Below, one piece after another: positions 10,127 through 21,287 of a stretch of DNA of 64,000 nucleotides (its first letter is position 1; every line of letters begins with the position of its first letter). A program made the position numbers and the translations under genes. Under the pieces are notes generated by a model. That model was not told the origin of the DNA. It did not search any database and saw only the letters and a program-made list of their open reading frames with translations. Origin of the DNA: Notospermus geniculatus (taxonomy: Eukaryota > Nemertea > Pilidiophora > Heteronemertea > Lineidae); the NCBI GenBank assembly GCA_002633025.1, contig NMRB01000698.1, forward strand, positions 145,183 through 209,182, written 5' to 3'.

Positions 10127-10383
10127 CTGTCCCATCCTGCAGTGGCAGGTTATTCAACCTTATAACAGACCCTTGGACCCTTGACGACAGCACTGTGTAC
10201 AAGGACATTCCATGCGTGGACTTGTGGTATTACATATGCTGTTTCTGCGTACCGTGCGCAAGGGACCGTAATGCCCTCCCAGCGGGCCCCGCAACCGCTG
10301 TCGTAAAAAGAATAGAAGGCCCTTCAGGCAAGAGCGAACAAAACCTAAAGAATCCACCGGACATGTTCATGTTTTTACGATGA
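10127..10383 (+). other. Exon-like open frame after an acceptor-like site (copy 1), product unknown
   Basis: A pyrimidine-rich CCTGTCCCATCCTGCAG is followed by a frame open to the stop at 10381-10383. Visible residues include VDLWYYICCFCVPCARDRN. In copy 2 (23051 onward) a one-base indel near 23305 lets the frame run to 23589. Two of the three substitutions I can see are non-synonymous, and no domain is recognised. It could be a last exon but is more likely chance. Confidence 0.15.
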
Positions 10384-10449
10384 GTATGTGTCATTGTCAG
10401 CATGACAGATCTTCAACTATAAAATGCTTGAGCAAGTGCGCATCTTTTG

Positions 10450-10556
10450 TGACGTCATACACTATTACGTTACATTGTGTGGCGTCTCTTCACATGTCCA
10501 ATGCCAGCCTGAAGAGCTGTCATTATACCCCCGCTGTTACGTCATGATTACGTCAT
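10450..10556. promoter_or_regulatory. Cluster of CRE-type motifs (copy 1)
   Basis: A full TGACGTCA at 10450 and two TTACGTCAT half-type sites near 10538 and 10549 occur within about 110 bp, with a TATAAAA word at 10419. Copy 2 (23375-23482) has two more TACGTCAC sites. CREB/ATF binding is an inference from motif identity only. Confidence 0.3.
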
Positions 10557-11360
10557 AGAATTCGATCGCCGTGTCGTCTGCTTTTAATGTTATTGTATTC
10601 TTTGTGTAAAACCTGCATGTTTGGGCGGTTTTCGATAGGGATTAAGGTATTAGCCAGGCTTAGACCCCTCTTCGTGACATCCATTGAAAAACAAAGTCCA
10701 CTTCAAAATTCAGCTATTTATAATCCGTAAGATATCCCACCGGGAAAAGAATTGGTGACACTTGCAAAGTTCCTTCTAACATAAAAAATTTTAAAAATCG
10801 GAAAAAATGGAAAAAAATCGACATAGTTTGTGCTGAGAAAAGGAGAAACTGAGAAAAATTCACTCATTCCCATTTATCATAAATATATCAGAAGAACTTC
10901 GCTCCACAAAGCGCATGCGCACGCAGCAAGACTGATATTGCAAATAGAATAATACGGGGTAAACCCTTAAATTTTGAATCCTATTATAAAATGACTATTA
11001 TTGAAAATTATATCCTGGCAGAAAAGATTGGGGATCATACCGTACCCTCATTGATCAAGCGTGCTAAGGATCTGTGATGAATCCTTTAAAGATAATATAT
11101 CACGGGCATTTTCGCGGGCCACGAAAATCATTGTTTATTGACATTTTCTTTGTTTGTGTCCAGTCTTTCTTTGTCTTATGAGTAATTTGTTGGTGGTATA
11201 CCCTCTACAAATTCTTTTGATACCGAAAGTATTCAATTTGGCAGGTTGGCATGTCCAAAAGTCCAAAATAACATAATGTAAACATCCATGTTTACAAACA
11301 TTGAATGTAAACAATGAAGTCATGATACATTATCTTTAAAACATATCGATAATCTAATAT
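10557..11360. other. Non-coding stretch
   Basis: Shared in part with 23483-24030. The block at about 11085-11335 (ATATCACGGGCATTTTCGCG onward) is missing from copy 2 but has relatives at 39755-39975 and 56105-56355, so it is another dispersed repeat of about 250 bp. No gene was recognised. Confidence 0.5.
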
Positions 11361-11524
11361 AGAGGTTTAGTAAATTAGAAGGGAAAGGTATACGTAAGCG
11401 TTGTCGTGTATAATTTAGACCTCTCTAACTATGAGAAGCATTTGGCTTTTTTTTCGTGATTTTCACTTCAAAAAAGCAAAAAAATCGTCAAACATGCCTC
11501 CTCATTGATGGTAAAGAGCCTGAT

Positions 11525-11600
11525 GTAAAGGATTCGAACCCACGACCTAGCAAAAACCGACATAGGCGTTTTCCTATCTTACAGCGAGAAGAACCTCCAA
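11525..11600 (-). repeat. tRNA-like (SINE-type) sequence
   Basis: Reading the minus strand, GTCGTGGGTTCGAATCC matches an RNA polymerase III B box in a T-arm context, with a weaker A-box-like TCGCTGTAAGATAGG about 35 bases before it. Arms do not pair well enough for a functional tRNA, so a tRNA-derived SINE fragment is the likelier reading. It is absent from copy 2. Confidence 0.4.
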
Positions 11601-11604
11601 AGAA

Positions 11605-11674
11605 AAGTATAGAAGTAAAATAACGTTGTCGTTAACGTTTACGTTTATCGTTTGATTTCTAAACCTCCATAATA
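11605..11674. mobile_element. MITE family 1, right half only
   Basis: Contains AACGTTTACGTTTATCGTTT and ends TTTCTAAACCTCC. The left half is not adjacent. A 65-bp internally deleted relative lies at 11361-11425. Confidence 0.6.
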
Positions 11675-11754
11675 TAGCACAAACCGACGTAAAGCAGGAG
11701 GAAACGTGAGTGTCCGGAGAAAAAGAAAGCCGCCTTCTCCTCCATCACGTGAGG

Positions 11755-11822
11755 ACTGTTCGAACCTGGATCCTCAGATGTGATAGGGAGAAATGTCCCA
11801 CTTCGCCACTCGTACAGAGAGA
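11755..11822 (-). repeat. tRNA-like (SINE-type) sequence with A and B boxes
   Basis: On the minus strand TGGCGAAGTGGG (A box) is followed about 31 bases later by AGGTTCGAAC (B box), the spacing of a tRNA promoter. T-stem pairing is poor, so I call a tRNA-derived SINE head or tRNA pseudogene. It is private to copy 1. Confidence 0.45.
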
Positions 11823-12230
11823 TAAGTTTTGAAATTCCAATTAGACCCAGTCAACTGGACCCCACCTTTTTTTGTAAAAAAAAAGTGGATTTAGTTTTTG
11901 TAAAGAGTAGATGTATACCGCATCACTGAAACTGGTTTCATGAAAGCGGTTTCATGAACTGTTTTTTTTCCGTCTGACCATATCAAGGAGGTTGACAAAA
12001 ATGGAAAGAGTTCCAAGAAATCCCGAAAGCATTCAGCAGACAGAAATTAGAGAAGACATTGACCACTCCGTCTCCGATGGGATCCCCGTAAGGGGACCTT
12101 AGGGCATCCAATGACGCAAACGAGGGATAAAGTGACAGGCGGATAGGGTTACCCTCCCAGAAGAATCGTCTTTAACCGCGTCTTCAAGTCTCAGGTGTGA
12201 GAGGAATCTAAGTCCTCTAGAATATTAGTC

Positions 12231-14224
12231 ACGCATTCCTGGACATGCTGAATGAGTGGCTGCCAAGTATAATAATTACACAACGTGACTTGTCGGCTGT
12301 GGCTGCTCGCAGAGACAATCAGTTGGAACTCCAGCAGTAATATGAAAGTGTAGGCCTACATCCCACAGGCTTAGGAGCCTTGGTGTCAAAGATGCTCCCG
12401 TGACGGCCCATGCGCAACCGTCCCTTCTTGGAAGACGTACACAGTCGTATAAAGGGGCTTTCAGGTCGACATTATACAAATAGTGGATGGTAGGGAGTCC
12501 AATATGGATTTTTGTTGGATGAAGAAAAGTTATATCGGACGAGGCGAACATCCAACACCCAACAAAAATCCATATTGGACGGCCTGCCATCCACTCTTTG
12601 CTGAATTATACAATCAAATTCTCAAGTTGCCTAGCAACTATAATAGGCCTATGCCCTGATTGGCTAAAACTAGGAGGGCTGTCCGATACGAGGTTCTAGG
12701 ATCCGATACCAGGATTGAGGATCCGATACGATGTGACATCCTATGATCACATGATGCAATCTGCTGCACATGATTGGCCAAGAACATTTGAGTGCATAAT
12801 ATCGCGTCTTGAAGCAACTCGACGGATCTATACCAGATCAAAAAACCACCACGCGCAGGTCGACACTTCAGCGATTGAGAGGAACTCGGAGCAACTGGCA
12901 CCTCGAACAGCACACTCATGTCGACAGCGCGTCTTCCATGCTCTCGGTCTATTCCAACAACTAGTCGCCGAAAAGTAGAACATGGGCAACTCGAAGCAAC
13001 TCGCGGCAACTAGCGGATCCGGCAGTTGCTCGGATACGCAATGAGCGCGCTCAGGTTGACAAAATTGGCAACTGATCAGTCACTCCGAGTTGCTTCCATC
13101 GCCGGAAAGCTAGTTGCCGCGAGTTGCTTCAAAGACGCAATGTCGACCTGAGGCATCTTTACTGTACTGGCAGTGGCCGTTTCGGCAGAAATTTCATAAA
13201 CATGTTTTACGAGAATTGTTGTCATATAACTTAACACTCATCACGATAAACATGCATCATCAATGTATTTTCATTAAGAGAATATTGGTCAGAGGTACAT
13301 TCACTCAATGCAATGGGTCAAATTATGGCATTTATGACACTTTTGAATATTACCAAATTTCTCCCCTATTGATCGAGTACTTTATGTGTTACTAGCTGAA
13401 ACAACTGCAAACGTAATGTACGTATACAGATTTGGCCACCTAACGGCCATACTTATCCGTCCAAATAAAAATGCGGCAATTTTGTTTATTGCCATACTGG
13501 TAGTATGAATACACGGTCATGACGGAACCATTCAAAACCAGGAATGGCGAACAGCAACCAAGCAAGACTTATATCGTCCAAGTCATATATCTACAGACCA
13601 ATTTTGTATAATTTAGTCGTCATCCTATGATTAATTACCCCAAAATTGCCGAGATAATGGTCAATTTTGTCCAGAGAATGGCAAATTATTTCAACTTCCC
13701 TTATATTAATAGGCATAATTATCTAGGCTTATTCTTTATGGAGTACGTGCCGATGCATCTGTATATTTTATTGCGGTCGTCTAGTTTTTGTCGTCCATCC
13801 CTCCGATGGATGCAAGAGTGAAATACATGTATTGGTAATTGTGTGGCAGTTGTAACATATAAGTGCAAAATTTCTTTCCTTTTTGTCCCGAAGAGCCAGG
13901 CCTTTTTTCGTCCAGTCACGGCTAGGCCTTCCACATTTAACGTCACAAAACCCGCCTACCAGTCCGCGCACATCCTTACATCAGAATTTTCTCCTAAGTT
14001 GCAAAATTTGCTAATGCTATTTATTATCCTGGATTTCGGTACACTCCGTTGAATTTCTTACAAAATGGCTTCCATGCGTATGACGTCATCAAAACTCAAC
14101 TGCTGACGTCATCAAGAAAAAACAGGTATTTCAATGATTGTCTCATTAGCAATCAGTGGAAGTACATGTAATCACGACTGCTTGTCTGAAAACTAAGACT
14201 AGGAGACAGATACCATTTGAATGG
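12231..14224. other. Spacer between the two copies of unit I
   Basis: It does not match copy 2. It holds a hairpin element at 12482-12595 (inverted words GTCCAATATGGATTTTTGTT and TGGATGG), and an inverted repeat built on AGCAACTCGCGGCAACTAG at about 12993 and 13111. Frames of 123 and 87 codons overlap that repeat. No recognisable gene. Under the haplotype model it is sequence beyond the end of one allele. Confidence 0.55.
12482..12595. mobile_element. Foldback MITE
   Basis: Inverted arms: TGGATGG plus GTCCAATATGGATTTTTGTT on the left and the inverse on the right, with GTTGGATG and CATCCAAC inside. No empty site is available in the window to confirm insertion. Confidence 0.65.
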
Positions 14225-14631
14225 AGGGGGGGGGGGTCGGAAATATGTCCACTTTAACCACGGATAGTTTCAAATAAAGTCGTAACACCAGCGCAGTAGG
14301 CTACTTGAAGTGATTCGAAAGAGAATGGCTCCAAAGTTGTCATTTGTCCAATTTGTTCCCCATGTGGTCAGTAAGCATGGTAAGTATTTCATCCCAAACC
14401 TCCAAAATGGCGGTGCAAAAATGTAACAGCACTTTGTTTTCGGTAACTAAATGTCTCAATGGATTATTTTAGGCGAACTCTGGCAGTCCACAACTGTGGA
14501 AACCTCGGCAAACAAGTGCAAGGTTTGGTTAAAATAAATGGCATGTACGATGTACGATACCATTCAGTGCTATTCGTTGGAGGTGGGCTCAAAGATGGAA
14601 GAGCTGGAAAAAACTAAATTGTTATTTGTCT

Positions 14632-14651
14632 NNNNNNNNNNNNNNNNNNNN
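14632..14651. other. Assembly gap of 20 Ns
   Basis: Twenty Ns followed by 19 T residues. Copy 1 continues across the matching place with TCTACCAGTCGATGG, whereas copy 2 resumes on sequence (14652-14950) with no match in copy 1, then rejoins at about 14970. The join is therefore suspect, and the poly-T flank may be a sequencing or clone-end artefact. Confidence 0.9.
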
Positions 14652-15784
14652 TTTTTTTTTTTTTTTTTTTAATACTGAAATGGACTGTGATCATCGAAAG
14701 AGAGCTTGGAAGCATTGCACCATTTATCATACAATAGACAAATCCTTAGTATTAACTCGAAAAAAAGGTTTTTATTCAAAAAATACATATCTGAATCACC
14801 CTGGAAAAGGCATGTGTAGACAAGAAACCACACTTTTTGACAGAGAACATTATAATGTGAGAAAAGATTGAAGAAAAAAATTTTTTTTTTGCAAAAAAAA
14901 ATTTTTGTTTGAGGCGGCGAGAAAATTCGAGGCGGGCGCTGAACTAAAGATTTTTTTTTATGTGGCCTTAGGGACCGACCAAGTCTACATGTAGGCCTAT
15001 CTGTATGCGGTGCAAGCTTGGAAAAGGTACAACTCGGCCACTGATTCAATATATTTGTGAGTTGCCTCCACGCACGTACAGCAAAGCACCGAGATAGCTA
15101 TCGCTACATAAAAGGTGGCAGCACTGTTGAGGATTTGGGCGTTATGTGCCAGACGTTTGTGTAGCATACTGCGGAACTAAACGGCTGGCTGCGCGAGACT
15201 ACTGTGTTAGTGGATAAAGAAGAGTGAGGTAAAAACCTCTGCTGTGGGAGGCTGTAGTGTGTCGGCCTATCCTTTTTGTAACGTGTGAGTTAGCCAGCAA
15301 CAAGTCCACGATATCAAACCGAGTCAAGATCACAAGAAGTACGGGAAACAGTTTTAATTTAGAGTACATGTAATTATCCGCCACTCATCAACACGCCCGC
15401 ATGGCTCTTACTTTCTGCCATGGAGGCCTATGTCAACACCGGAAGTCAACAAACTTCACTCAGAAACAGCTCTCCAAGTTTCGTCTCATACTAAGTATAC
15501 AGCATTCCCTCTTTTGGGAGTCAGAAAATAATTATGTAATTACATGTATCGTGACCCCGTGAACTGCATTTAAACTTTGTTCTATCAGTTTCGTTCCTCT
15601 CAGCAGACGAGGTATCGACCTCGTTGACATGTTGGCTGCAATGGTTATTGGTGACGAGCTTGAATGTGATGTTTTATTTTTTCAACAAGTGTAATGTTTT
15701 TCAATGTGGCTATTGTTCTGTGTGACTCCCAATGTTTGGAACACACTGGGAAACAGACTCACTGTTTCTCTTTGTATGGGTCAA

Positions 15785-16180
15785 TAGGGAGGTTTCGCAA
15801 ATCTGACGAAAAACGAAGTACGAAATACGAAATTGGACTTCATTTCCATGACGTAATGTATTTCATGAGATGGTTGGTACCACAAATATCGCCTGCTGAA
15901 GAGCATCTTTTAGCGTATGACGTTAGAGCGATAGAGTTAGGGTGTATATTAAAATTTGAAATTTATCTTTCGTTTCCACTTCTTATCTACGAAGTGGAAA
16001 TTTAAAAATTCAAGATGCACCATAATTCTCTCGGTCATACATGACATGCTAAAAGATGCACTGGCAGCAGGGACATTTGTGGTACCAACCATCTCCAGAA
16101 GTACATTACGTCCTGGAAATGAAGTTGAATTTCGTATTTCGTATTTCGCTTTTCGTCAGATTTGCGAAACCTCCCGACTA
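15785..16180. mobile_element. Foldback MITE family 2 (copy 2 allele of 1346-1744)
   Basis: It has the same ends and TA flanks as 1346-1744. Internal substitutions keep the arms paired. It abuts CTATCAATTCCAGCC on the right in both copies, so the insertion predates the split of the copies. Confidence 0.8.
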
Positions 16181-16660
16181 TCAATTCCAGCCTTATTCCG
16201 TCAATCTTTGTAATGTCATACTGTCACACGGGCCACACTGAAAAACGTTACACCGGACGCGACTGAGTATTGGCAATCATGATGCATCCTTTGCATCTCA
16301 GCATCTTCCTTATGCTTCCTCCTAACGTAATTAGGCGCAACGTTTCCGTTGTCGAGTTATAAAATTAACTGCCTCAATTTTCGTACCTAGGTCAAAATAA
16401 GACATTTCACAGACAACATACACCCTGAATTACTCCCGTAATTTCAACCATTTAAATATTGTGTAATCGCTCCTGATTATATTTGATAACCAATTTTCAA
16501 CTCATTATTTTATTCATGTTTGTAATATTATCAAGTTACATTAAATTCTGTTGATACATTCGTAGACATGTGTACATTGTATTTTATGTATTTGTTGTTC
16601 TCGTATTTGTATGCGTTACGTACATGTACATGTGGTTGTATGTGTTACTTTTCTTGATAT

Positions 16661-17029
16661 TAGGGAGTTTAAGAAATCAAACGATAAACGTTAACTTTAC
16701 GACAACGTTATTTTTCATACTGCGAATTCACCAGATTATTATATATTGCATTTTCGGTACAAAAAATAAAGTTGTCTTGAAGTTAACGGTAATGCAATAT
16801 ATAAGGGAGGTTAAAAATCAAACGGTAGACGTAAACGTTAACGACAACATTATTTTTGTACCTAAAGTGCAATATAAAGTCTGGATGTGCAGTATGAAAA
16901 ATAACTCTGTCGTAAAGTTTACGTTTATCGTTTGATTTCTTAACCTCCCTATAATCTGGTGAATTCGCAGTATGAAAAATAATGTTGTCGTAAAGTTAAC
17001 GTTCATCGTTTGATTTCCTAAACTCCCTA
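16661..17029. mobile_element. Nested cluster of MITE family 1, private to copy 2
   Basis: The outer copy begins at TA plus GGGAGTTTAAGAAATC and ends AACTCCC plus TA. An inner complete copy (16804-16949) sits within it, flanked by TA. The outer left part itself contains sequence from both halves of the family in opposite orientation, so a third partial copy or an inverted rearrangement is present. Copy 1 has the uninterrupted CTTGATAATAGCGATAATGC at about 2751. Confidence 0.8.
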
Positions 17030-17364
17030 ATAGTGATAATGCATGCATCATCGGCATCTCTTTTTAGCAACTACCAATATTAAACTTATTATCGAAATAG
17101 TTGAGATGATTGTGTTACTCAAATACGCGGGGACTTACAACATTTACCATTCACAAATTCGGCAATAGGTGTCAATATTACCGTTTTAGGAACGTCATAC
17201 TGTACGAGAAATTCGCACACCAGCGAGTCAACGGGTTGATCGCCTGCTGCTAGGAAATACTTAGCGTACTAGCTGATATAGCTCCGAATAAACGACTTCA
17301 CTGTGATGCCATATTATTTGAAGGCTCAATCAGCCTAAAGCCAGCAGCACAGGTAATAGTGCAA

Positions 17365-17758
17365 TAGTGCAGTTCCGCAAATCCGATGAAACACGAAGTA
17401 CGGAATACGAAATTAGACTACATTTCCATGACGTAATGTATTTCAGGAGATGGTTGGTACCACAAATATCGCCTGCAGCAAGAGCGTCTTTCAGCGTATG
17501 ACGTTAGAACGATAGAGTTACGGTGTATATTAAACTTTGAAATTTGTCTTTCGTTTCCACTCCGTATCTACGAAGTGGAAATTTAAAAATTCAAGATGCA
17601 CCATAACTCTCTCGGTTTTACATGACATGCTAAAAGACGCACTGGCAGCAGGGACATTTGTGATAGCAACTATCTCCAGAAATACATTAGGTCCTGGAAA
17701 TGAAATTGAATTTCGTATTTCGTACTTCGTGTTTCGTCAGATTTGCGAATCCTCGCTA
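17365..17758. mobile_element. Foldback MITE family 2, second insertion, private to copy 2
   Basis: Ends are diverged relative to the other two copies (GTGCAGTTCCGCAAATCCGA left; TTTGCGAATCCTCGC right) but keep the ACGAAGTACG core of the arms and TA flanks (17365-17366 and 17757-17758). Copy 1 lacks it between GCACCAGGCAATA and TCGCAAGCGATCTG (about 3300-3315). A 145-codon frame through it is a repeat frame. Confidence 0.75.
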
Positions 17759-18357
17759 TCATCGCAAGCGATCTGTTCGCCGGCGAGCAAAATCGGCTGT
17801 GGACGCCAGGTGTGCGCTGGACAGCGATGCGTGGAATCCTCTCGCCAGCGGCGCCAAACAATACCAAAACCGACTACTCTGCGGACGCTGGCGAGAAAAT
17901 CGCTTGTGACATCGCCTGGTGTGCTGCTGGATTTAGACCCACCGTCAACGAAGAGCAATTGGACCGAGGAATAACATCCCTATCTGGGATTCGTCAACGA
18001 CGGCATAATCAAACTCCTAACGAAAACAACGAGCAATGAATTGGAAATGACAGGAAAAAAATGAAATGGGACAATGACCGCGTGATCTGGAGGCATAATA
18101 AGCATACAATAAATGAATGAAAAACCGTCGGTAAATCATTTAGAAATGCCGAATAAATGCGTCTGGTCCGTTTTTAAAAATTCATTATGAATAAACAAAT
18201 CGCAATTTTTTTCGTGTTCTATTAAGGTGACCGATAAATGCGGGGCTGTTTCGGCTGGTTGGCTGTCCGCTTTCGGTCATTACGCAAGTAATCTGCGGAT
18301 GCCTCACTGAATATGAGCAGAGAGCACAATCCCCACGATACAATGTATCTAGTTGCA

Positions 18358-18570
18358 TATCAGGCCGCCAGGAGGGGGACATCACGGCTCGCTAGATGTC
18401 GCGTGCATCAGCTGCCACTGACCTACTTTCCCCAAACTCGCGCACGCGCAGTGATTCGTTGGCAACGAACACAGATATCTTGGCCAAGCAGCGACGCGCA
18501 TGCACGGGTTGCCATAGAAACCAAGATGGCGACAAGCGAAGGTACGAGGAATCGGCAACAGATCCAGACA
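18358..18570 (+). promoter_or_regulatory. CpG-rich promoter-like block (copy 2)
   Basis: Same order of motifs as at 4190-4400: CGCGCACGCGCAGTG, GACGCGCATGC, GTTGCCATAGAAACC and CCAAGATGGCGAC. The SNPs between copies leave the NRF1-like, RFX-like and YY1-like cores intact, and one (GATGCGCATGCTC to GACGCGCATGCAC) changes the NRF1 flank only. Confidence 0.4.
18526..18541 (+). CDS. Possible short first coding exon (copy 2 of 4358-4373)
   Basis: Identical ATG, five codons and GT donor as in copy 1. The identity is no stronger than for the surrounding block, so it does not by itself prove coding. Confidence 0.2.
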
Positions 18571-18610
18571 CTGCAAATTGAGTGCCCGTTATGAACTGAA
18601 TGACCACCGG

Positions 18611-18889
18611 TTTTAAACCGGTAGTTCAGCTTTAAACCCGGCCACATCCAGAGACAATTTAAACCGGTAGTTCAGCTTTAAACCCGGCCACATCCAGAGA
18701 CAATTTAAACCGATAGTTCAGCTTTAAACCTGGCCACATCCAGAGACAATTTAAACCGGTAGTTCAACTTTAAACCTGGCCACATCCAGAGACAATTAAA
18801 ACCGGTAGTTCAGCTTTAAACCCGGCCACATCCAAAGACTATTCAAACCGGTAGTTCAGCTTTAAAGCCGGCCACATCCAGAGACAATT
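18611..18889. repeat. 46-bp minisatellite, six units (copy 2)
   Basis: Unit order and internal variants follow 4443-4720, with a few point changes such as CCAAAGACTATT for CCAGAGACTATT in the fifth unit. Confidence 0.95.
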
Positions 18890-21034
18890 ACCACTCAAAG
18901 TGGAACAGAAAGACAATTTATTTACGACGAAGTCAGCAGCCAACATGTCGAGATTATTAAAAGCGTAATTACCATAATACATGTTTCCTCGTAATTATAT
19001 ATAATTTGGCAATTCGCTTTCTGTATGATGTGACCCTCGACTTCTGGATGCTGGTATGACGGAGTACTGATGGTATTTATGTGGGAAAGTGTAACGCCGA
19101 CCTAGGCCAACGTTTACCAGACTTGATAGGAGGTAAATGTAGAAAATTAGTATAAAATACTACAGTAATGAAGTTAATAGTGAAATATTGGCGTTTAAAG
19201 GAAATTTCTTTATTAGATGTTTTCACATCGCGTTTTGTTAAGTTCTGTCTAGTTGTTGCAAACACGCCGTTTATGTAAAGTATTTAACCATAATCTTTAT
19301 ATTTTGTAGACCTAATCGCTGAGTTTGTTTATATCTGGTGTATTAAATGACTGGTAAACGTATGATTATCATCTGGTGAAACAGATAGCGATTTGCAGTA
19401 CATTGTGGCGGGTATTATGTGTGTAATGTTACAACTGTATTACCCCGACGAGCCGTCAATGAGCAAACAAGGTGTGAATTTCCACATATATTAACTAGTA
19501 AGTGTACTTTCGCATACTGTACTACTCAATAGCGTAAAAGCAGCACAGGGAATTGCGAAATGAGACATTTTCCTGTCTCGAAACTGCTATCGTTTCGTAT
19601 ACACCGACATTTTCATTACGTCATCGACATTTGTGAACTACGTCATCCTTAGACGCTCACCGTCGGCGGTAAAATCATTTGTTTCATCAAGAAAGTGGCC
19701 CGGTGTGCACCGCGATGGGGATCGAAGAGCCACAAAATATCCCAGCATGTTGCCCTCTCCCCACTCAAAAATACTTCACGGTAGAATAAAAGCGTGGTAC
19801 AGCTGAAGATATTTACGACTCCATATTGAAATCTTACAAGTAGCGTCCCATGATTGTAAGTGTACACCTTTTCCCCCCGAGGCCGTTTCTCCTATTACAC
19901 TGCAAAGACCAGGGGCCTGTTAAAGTGACTTAAAGCTGATGGTGCATTTTCCACTTAGTTAAAGGTACCATTAGCTTAAAATCACTTTATGAAACAGCCC
20001 CCTGGCATTTCAGATCAATGGTTAGTACATGTATTCATAAAAGCTAGCAAATTCTTCTAGGCCTACATGTATTTAAGATTTGCACAGCAATGTCCAATGT
20101 AAATGTACTACAAACCTTGAAGTAAAAGCATTTGCTATCTTTTATGAATATCAGCCATTGCCTACCTCAGAATTGACATGACTACCTCGAAGCTTCTCCA
20201 TGCTTTTTTCATACCTCGCTTTCCTGCCGCAGCACTAATGACTTATAGATTATCATATTTGGAGCCGCTCAGCTCTGGAAGATGACGAACGCCTTATTGT
20301 CATTGCTGATAGAAACTGTAAGACACCTCATTGTCCAGGAGACATTCATTAAGTGAGAAACCATTCTCGAATTCACAAGATGGTCCTTGATAAAACTGAT
20401 GAGAAACGCGCTCAAATACCCATTTTAGCAGCTCGCCACAAAAGGAAGCGAGAAAATTTCAAATCCGAATCGGAAGGCCTTAGATTTTGAGTGTGTCTTA
20501 GAGCCATGGTCGCCTTTTCATTGAGTCCTTAATTACCGTCACGACTCCGTGACTATGGTGTTTGACTAGATCTCACGTAGCCCCGAGCCTGTTTTTGAGA
20601 GATCACATTAGTACCAGCCTGTATGTATAGCAAGATTTGACCGCCATCGGCCATGCGCTAAAACAAAATGGCAGCGCCCATAGGGGACTTCAAAACAATA
20701 TGGCCGACACGTGTATGGCTTTGTACAAGTGGTATCTATGCATATTTATGGCTGGATGTGGGACGTTGATTGAGACTGAGACAATTATGGTGGTATTTAG
20801 TGATTGATCTGTCTAATCAAGGCGAATGAGTGGATAAACACGAGAGAGCGATGTGAGAAAATGATTACTCGCGTTGTCCTTTCGTCGACTTTCAATACTA
20901 TCACGGACGACGGAAGATCGCTATCATTTGAGAGAATTTGGCCCAGAGGGTGCTCAAATTCACCTTCTAAGTTTATGAACATATTTCCTCCATTTCTTCT
21001 TGGCTTATACAGGGTGGCGTACAATATATTCTAG
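18890..21034. other. Non-coding stretch shared with copy 1
   Basis: Aligns with 4721-7143 but lacks the foldback elements at 5484 and 6022. It holds the family members at 19915-20002 and 20017-20159. No gene was recognised. Confidence 0.5.
20017..20159. mobile_element. Foldback MITE with TTCATAAAAGCTAGCAAAT ends (copy 2)
   Basis: Allele of 6151-6268, with an extra TTCTAGGCCTACATGTATTT-type insertion in the left arm. Confidence 0.7.
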
Positions 21035-21186
21035 TAGCGAGGTTTAGAAATCAAACGATAAACGTAAACGTTAATGACAACGTAATTTTTGTACGGAAAA
21101 TGCAATATAAAATCTGGTGAATGTGTAATATGAAAAATAACGTTGTCTAATGTTTACGTTTATCGTTTGATTTCTAAACCTCCCTA
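21035..21186. mobile_element. Mariner-like MITE family 1 (copy 2 allele)
   Basis: Same position, orientation and TA flanks as 7144-7295, so the insertion is older than the divergence of the copies. Confidence 0.85.
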
Positions 21187-21287
21187 ATGTATTTTGTCCT
21201 GAACGGTCATCACACAATGAATGGTGGGAAACGGTTGGTGATCAAAAGTTTTAAAAGATTAGTAAAACAAAGAGATGAATGAACATT

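Larger units (their letters stand above)
1..12230. repeat. Large direct duplication, unit I, copy 1
   Basis: This segment is colinear with 14225-24682. Matching landmarks include the poly-G run at the start, the 46-bp minisatellite (4443 versus 18611), the mariner-like MITE (7146 versus 21037) and the CRE-rich block (10450 versus 23375). Alignable stretches are near-identical, but the copies differ by SNPs, small indels and many transposon insertions. Private to this copy are insertions at 2222-2676, 3063-3291, 3470-3742, 5484-5656, 6022-6136, 7408-7893 and 9011-9466. The left edge is the window edge, so the true boundary is unknown. I infer an uncollapsed haplotype. A recent tandem duplication is the alternative. 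Confidence 0.9.

Noticed and set aside
12638-13009. 123-codon reverse frame in the unit I spacer as a gene
   Set aside because: It overlaps an inverted repeat (AGCAACTCGCGGCAACTAG words) and has no recognisable domain.
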